From: Acidobacteriota bacterium
GTDB lineage: Bacteria > Acidobacteriota > Aminicenantia > JBFLYD01
DNA length: 47,743 nucleotides
Assembly: GCA_040756905.1 (NCBI GenBank)
Contig: JBFLYD010000038.1
Span: 1 to 47,743, forward strand
Direction: 5' to 3'
The translations under genes and the position numbers were made by a program. Under the pieces are notes generated by a model. That model was not told the DNA's origin. It was given only the letters and a program-made list of their open reading frames with translations, and made no database searches. Below are positions 44,088 through 47,743 of the stretch, piece after piece. Positions within the stretch are counted from its first letter, which is position 1; every line of letters begins with the position of its first letter.

Positions 44088-44203
44088 CTGCTCATTCTCT
44101 CCTTCATTAATTTAATAAATTCTTTTACAGGAAAAATAACCCAAAAAATAAAAACAATGAAGCCGATAAACCAGATTATCCAGGTAAACCAATCAAAATT
44201 CAT
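44084..44203 (-). CDS. 39-aa single-span membrane peptide, probable symporter accessory subunit
   Basis: The frame from ATG 44201-44203 to TGA 44084-44086 encodes MNFDWFTWIIWFIGFIVFIF, then a basic tail ending ERMSR. It has one hydrophobic span with several Trp and Phe and a positively charged C-terminus. It begins 8 nt after the symporter stop, and its stop overlaps the next start (ATGA), exactly filling the gap between two coupled genes. Similar tiny proteins accompany sodium:solute symporters. Function as an accessory subunit is inference; the coding claim rests on position, coupling and amino-acid pattern. Confidence 0.65.
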   Translation of the reverse strand: MNFDWFTWIIWFIGFIVFIFWVIFPVKEFIKLMKERMSR

Positions 44204-44211
44204 GGAACACC

Positions 44212-45879
44212 CTAATCAAAGTAAAGTCTAAACAATCCACCCGCAAAGTACACAATCATAGAGCCAATGGAAAGCCATGCTGCAAATTTACCAAACCCTA
44301 TTCCTCCCAGGATTATGCTAATTAGAAATGAGATAAGCCCAGAAACGAATATGCCAAGCATCAATCTTCCCCCTCTGGATACAGGGATTATGTAATATCC
44401 AGAACCTCTCTCTGTTTCTTTATGTCCTGGTTTTGTAGCCATGCGGATAGTTTTTGCCTTATCCATCTGAGCATTGTTTCTAAACAATGGGCTAAAAATT
44501 GGTGTGAAGATAAGAGCAGCTCCTGCACTGCAAAAAGTTGCATACGTGCTCGCATTGGGCGAACCAGCAAAAAAGAGGAAAACACAAAATGCGCCTGTGA
44601 TAGCACCTGAAAGGTAACCTACAAAGGCACCAACCCAGTTGGCTCCTTTCCAGAATATTCCATAAACTATGGCAATAACAAACAAAGGCATGTCTGTTAT
44701 CCCGATTAATGTGAGATATGCATTCACAGCTCCTAATTTCTTAGCAAGGAGGGAAAAACTCACCATGAATATGCCCACAAACAGAGTAACTATTCTCGCA
44801 ACGCTGATGACCAGCTTTGATGATGCCCTCTTTTTCAGCACCCTCTGGAAGATATCGCTGGTGAAAAGCGTTGAAGTCGAATTGATATTTGAGCTTATCG
44901 TTGACATCTGGGCTGATAGAAGTCCACATATAACAATTCCAAATACACCAGCTGGAAGAAAACGTGAGAGCATGAATGGAATTACAGTGTCTCCAACCTT
45001 GATTCCTGAATCTATAACACGCGCTGCAAGACCAGGCATATACCACAGCAAAGCAAATGGCGTTGTTTGAATTCCAGAGAGTACCAGTCCTTTTGCCACC
45101 GTTTTAACATCCTTTCCTGAAAATGCTCTCTGAAGCATTCCTTGGTCTGTACATGCCCATTGAATTCCAAGGAAAAATATGGCGAGGATAAAAGCCCAAT
45201 TAAGCTGCCCTGTTTGAGGAACAAGCTCAAAATGAGATTCAGGAACACTCCTGACTATTCCAGAAAATCCTCCTGCTTGCATCATTATCATTGGGAAAAA
45301 AATAAGAGCTCCCAATAACATAAGAGTAAACTGAAGAACATCAGTAAATGCTACCGACCACATTCCCCCTGCAGTTGTATAAATGATGGTTACAACAGAA
45401 AAGATGAGTGCCCACATCAGGTATGAACTTTCTCCGGTCCCAGTAATCACAATAGCTGCGGTGGTACCAGTATATAGAACAATTCCAAGCCAGAATGAAA
45501 GTCGAAATATCCATAAAACCGCAATGAGCACTCGCATCCCCAAGCCATACCTGATTTCCAGAAATTCTGGAATTGTTCTTATCTCAAGACGACGAAGGAT
45601 AGGGAGGATAAATAGCCCTGCAAGGACAAGAGCCATATTTCCTGTCCATGTGTGCCAGATGATTGAAATTCCTTGTTCATATGCCTTTCCAGCCTGACCC
45701 ACAAAGCTATACAAATTAACATTTGTGGCAGTAAGAGTTGCAGCAAGTATGAATGGAGGAAGCATCCTTCCAGCAACATAGTAATCATCAGGGCTCTTTA
45801 TCCATCTAAAAAAGATTGACCCGAAAAAAAAGAGAAAACCCAGAAAAACTGCTACAATGACTATATCTACAGGTGTCAC
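44212..45879 (-). CDS. Sodium:solute symporter (SSS family)
   Basis: A 555-aa transporter with about thirteen to fourteen membrane helices. SSS features include an early GRMLPPFILAATLTATNVNL (about residues 37-56), IYTTAGGMWSVAFTDVLQFT (about 165-184, the family signature) and SSNINSTSTLFTSDIFQRVL. It imports a sugar or similar solute with sodium. The GTG start overlaps the stop of the TPR gene (GTGA) and is thus coupled to it. Followed by a 39-aa membrane peptide, a nucleotidyltransferase and a GHMP kinase, which suggests the cargo is a sugar that is phosphorylated and activated after entry. Confidence 0.92.
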   Translation of the reverse strand: MTPVDIVIVAVFLGFLFFFGSIFFRWIKSPDDYYVAGRMLPPFILAATLTATNVNLYSFVGQAGKAYEQGISIIWHTWTGNMALVLAGLFILPILRRLEIRTIPEFLEIRYGLGMRVLIAVLWIFRLSFWLGIVLYTGTTAAIVITGTGESSYLMWALIFSVVTIIYTTAGGMWSVAFTDVLQFTLMLLGALIFFPMIMMQAGGFSGIVRSVPESHFELVPQTGQLNWAFILAIFFLGIQWACTDQGMLQRAFSGKDVKTVAKGLVLSGIQTTPFALLWYMPGLAARVIDSGIKVGDTVIPFMLSRFLPAGVFGIVICGLLSAQMSTISSNINSTSTLFTSDIFQRVLKKRASSKLVISVARIVTLFVGIFMVSFSLLAKKLGAVNAYLTLIGITDMPLFVIAIVYGIFWKGANWVGAFVGYLSGAITGAFCVFLFFAGSPNASTYATFCSAGAALIFTPIFSPLFRNNAQMDKAKTIRMATKPGHKETERGSGYYIIPVSRGGRLMLGIFVSGLISFLISIILGGIGFGKFAAWLSIGSMIVYFAGGLFRLYFD

Positions 45880-47711
45880 TTTTCCAGTTTCTGAAGCCTT
45901 TCTTTTGCCTGTTGATGCTCTGGGTTCAGTTCCAATGCTTTTTTATATGCCTTGATTGCCTTTTCTATTTGGCCTTTTTCTTCATAGGCTAAGCCCCGTA
46001 AAAAGTAAAGATTTGCAAACCATGGATTAGCTTCCTCTTCTGGATGCATCTTTATGTTAGCACCTGCCATAGATATCACTTCATCGAGTAAAATCTCGCT
46101 CAATTTTTTTAAGATTTTCGCCTGATAGAGCCTGTTCATTTCTAAAGCTCCATGGGCTTCATTCGCTGCTTGATTCCAGCATTTGAATGCCTCAGGAAGG
46201 TTATTCATCTTGCTGTATGCCAGTCCCTTATACCAAAGTATCTCTGCAAAATTGTGTAATGGTTCTTTAGTAATCCGAATGTTTTCCGGATATTCCATCG
46301 CCCTATCAAATTCTGATGTAGCCTCAAGATACTTTCCATCGTCAAAAAGCTTTTTACCTTTTGTCAAATAAATTGTCCTGTGCCAGGACTGAAATTCAAA
46401 GCGATGCCAGTGATCTGCTGGATACTTTGAGATAATCTCTTCCATAAGTTTAAAATTTCCTTTTTCAGAATATAATGGCAATAATTCTCTTACAATTTCG
46501 GATGGTTTAGATACTTTGTCAAGTCCAGATTCAAGAATTGCGATCGCTTTTTCTTTTTGTTTTATTTCTCCGTATAAATCAGAAAGTTCTTTGTAGCACT
46601 GGAAGTGCCATCCTCCATATGATAAAGCTTTCTCATACCATGAAACTGCCTCTTCAGGTTTTTTTTGAATTTTCCAGATAATAAGCCCGATATTCCTGTA
46701 AAGAACAGTCAGTAAATCTGAGTAGCTCATTTTTTCTTCATTTTTAAGATTTTCTATCTTCTGTGCCGATTTATTCCATTGTTCTAAAGCTTCTGAAAAT
46801 CGATAACGGGATGCAAGGAAATTACCCATGGCATAACGGGTAATAAAGTTATCCTCAGAATTTTCTATTGCATCTTTTAATATAGCAAATTCCTCAAGAC
46901 GATTGGGAAATAAATGTTGATAATTTTTGGTTTTCAGAGCATTCCCATAAAATTCTTTGCCTTTCTCTCTTTTGCCAATTTTGTTATAAAGATAGCCAAG
47001 ATAGAACAAAGACATTGGCGATTTCTCTCCATCAATCATTTCCATAAGGGTAATCGCATCCTGGTAAAGTCCACTGTTAATATAAAGACATGCGAGTTCA
47101 AGATAGGATTGTTCTTCATCTCCCCTCACCCCTCCCTCTCCCCTGAGGGGAGAGGATTGAAGCCTGCCCCGTACTTGATGCGGGGGTGAGGGGGAAAACG
47201 GGTAAGATGTAACAAATATTAGTGCGTTTGTATTAATAAGATGCTGCTCGAAAGCTGCAAAGTAGTTTGTAGGTTCATCTTCAAACACACTTTTTATCAT
47301 TTTCTCTGCGTCTATATATTTATGCATTTTTCTGTAAGCGGCTGATAGAAGCACTCTTGTTTCACTGGAGCGTGGATTTCTCTCGAGTGCCTTCTTGAAA
47401 TGTTTAACTGCCTGATGATAATTACCTCTTGCGAGGGAAATTTGACCCAGACAGTGATAAGCTGTTGCAAATGTTTGGGAAAATTTAGTTGCTTTTAGAA
47501 GATAATCTTCTGCTGTCTGGAGGTTTCCAATTATTTTGTTCAACAATCCAAGGTAATAATAAGCATCTCCAAGTGTCGTGTCACTTAAATTACTTTCATT
47601 ATTCTTTTGTGACACAACACTTTCCCTATGGGAGAAAGATCTCCTTAGACGCTTCGCTGAGCAGCTCATAGGAGCCTTTCGGAGAACTGAAATGTCAGGA
47701 GAATTAATCAC
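45876..47711 (-). CDS. TPR-repeat protein with repeat insertions in frame; may continue past the window
   Basis: At least 611 aa with many TPR motifs (for example AYHCLGQISLARGNYHQAVK, LYFLRGLAYEEKGQIEKAIK). The last 40 residues are a clear TPR (KAIKAYKKALELNPEHQQAK). The nominal GTG start (47711) lies inside repeat R2, and the frame stays open to the window edge (AVLGAFRIKEV before it), so the true N-terminus may be outside. Residues 1-46 or so are translated R2 plus R3 sequence. Around residues 160-200 a second insert (SYPFSPSPPHQVRGRLQSSP, LRGEGGVRGDE) is translated R5 and half of R4. No signal peptide is visible. Its stop overlaps the symporter start, so it belongs to the transport operon, likely as a scaffold. 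Confidence 0.8.
   Translation of the reverse strand: MINSPDISVLRKAPMSCSAKRLRRSFSHRESVVSQKNNESNLSDTTLGDAYYYLGLLNKIIGNLQTAEDYLLKATKFSQTFATAYHCLGQISLARGNYHQAVKHFKKALERNPRSSETRVLLSAAYRKMHKYIDAEKMIKSVFEDEPTNYFAAFEQHLINTNALIFVTSYPFSPSPPHQVRGRLQSSPLRGEGGVRGDEEQSYLELACLYINSGLYQDAITLMEMIDGEKSPMSLFYLGYLYNKIGKREKGKEFYGNALKTKNYQHLFPNRLEEFAILKDAIENSEDNFITRYAMGNFLASRYRFSEALEQWNKSAQKIENLKNEEKMSYSDLLTVLYRNIGLIIWKIQKKPEEAVSWYEKALSYGGWHFQCYKELSDLYGEIKQKEKAIAILESGLDKVSKPSEIVRELLPLYSEKGNFKLMEEIISKYPADHWHRFEFQSWHRTIYLTKGKKLFDDGKYLEATSEFDRAMEYPENIRITKEPLHNFAEILWYKGLAYSKMNNLPEAFKCWNQAANEAHGALEMNRLYQAKILKKLSEILLDEVISMAGANIKMHPEEEANPWFANLYFLRGLAYEEKGQIEKAIKAYKKALELNPEHQQAKERLQKLEK
47122..47235. repeat. Repeat R5 joined to a partial R4, inside the TPR gene
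   Basis: R5 spans about 47122-47194 with arms CCCCTCACCCC and GGGGTGAGGGG, an internal CTCTCCCC/GGGGAGAG hairpin and a CGGGGCA-type half. It belongs to a class of palindromic repeats common in bacteria. It is followed at about 47201-47235 by the end of an R4 unit (GTGCGTTTGTATTA). Both are read through in frame by the TPR gene. Confidence 0.85.
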
Positions 47712-47734
47712 CTCTCTTTTATCCGAAAGGCTCC
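47573..47734. repeat. Inverted copy of the R2 + module + R3 composite
   Basis: R3 (47573-47620, arms GTGTCGTGTCAC and GTGACACAACAC), the module (to 47664) and R2 (47671-47734, arms GGAGCCTTTCGGA and TCCGAAAGGCTCC) mirror 28115-28274. The total length of 162 bp is a multiple of three, and the TPR frame passes through it without a stop. Confidence 0.9.
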
Positions 47735-47743
47735 TAGCACTGC

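Overview
The window is low-GC bacterial chromosomal DNA from a diderm, probably anaerobic, rod-shaped organism. Evidence for this is an intact mreB-mreC-mreD-mrdA-rodA block, ExbD, a LolA-like carrier, a giant BadF/HgdC-type acyl-CoA dehydratase activase, and a NifX/DUF5320/Fur group of the kind found in anaerobes. The BNR/Asp-box propeller protein, M2 metallopeptidase and SSS symporter recall Aminicenantes or Acidobacteriota-like genomes, but this placement is inference. No rRNA, tRNA or CRISPR array was seen.

Layout. 1-1900: four 23-bp tandem repeats at the left edge, then minus-strand NifX-like, DUF5320 and Fur genes. 2100-5900: a plus-strand run of small, tightly packed genes (unknown 89-aa protein, DUF488, truncated DUF302, stand-alone archaeal-type ThrRS editing domain, unknown, thioredoxin, glutaredoxin, methyltransferase, CoA-binding protein, frameshifted methyltransferase) that looks transferred, perhaps from an archaeon. 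5900-7061: a cluster of mini-hairpins, then a NIF3-like fragment broken against a dead IS91-type transposase fragment that carries a pure (AAG)20 tract. 7080-14061: BNR propeller protein, PfkB kinase, M2 peptidase, PspC and LolA-like proteins. 14222-25699: on the minus strand, TPR-Ser/Thr kinase, ExbD, thioredoxin-like protein, mreB, mreC, mreD, mrdA, rodA and a radical SAM protein. 26431-29374: a tandem HD-GYP protein, a repeat island and a metallophosphoesterase. 29442-38646: the 1390-aa activase fusion, then a FIST protein and a five-GAF hybrid histidine kinase. 38643-42000: NlpC/P60 peptidase, dipeptide epimerase and class A beta-lactamase-like protein, a plausible murein-peptide recycling group. 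42271-47743: a tightly coupled minus-strand operon of TPR protein, SSS symporter, a 39-aa membrane peptide, nucleotidyltransferase and GHMP kinase, which reads as sugar uptake plus salvage to an NDP-sugar.

The most unusual layer is a set of short palindromic repeat families (called R1-R6 here) scattered through 17.8-47.7 kb. One R1 copy lies across the mrdA/rodA junction and appears to supply rodA's Shine-Dalgarno sequence and start codon. An R1/R3 array splits mreB from mreC. R4 copies in opposite orientation flank the HD-GYP gene, and one provides its stop codon. At least five families are packed into 27.65-28.33 kb. A 162-bp R2+R3 composite and an R4/R5 insert are read in frame through the TPR gene at the right edge. 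A separate 113-nt sequence near 42.1-42.2 kb folds on paper into a three-way junction that I could not identify.
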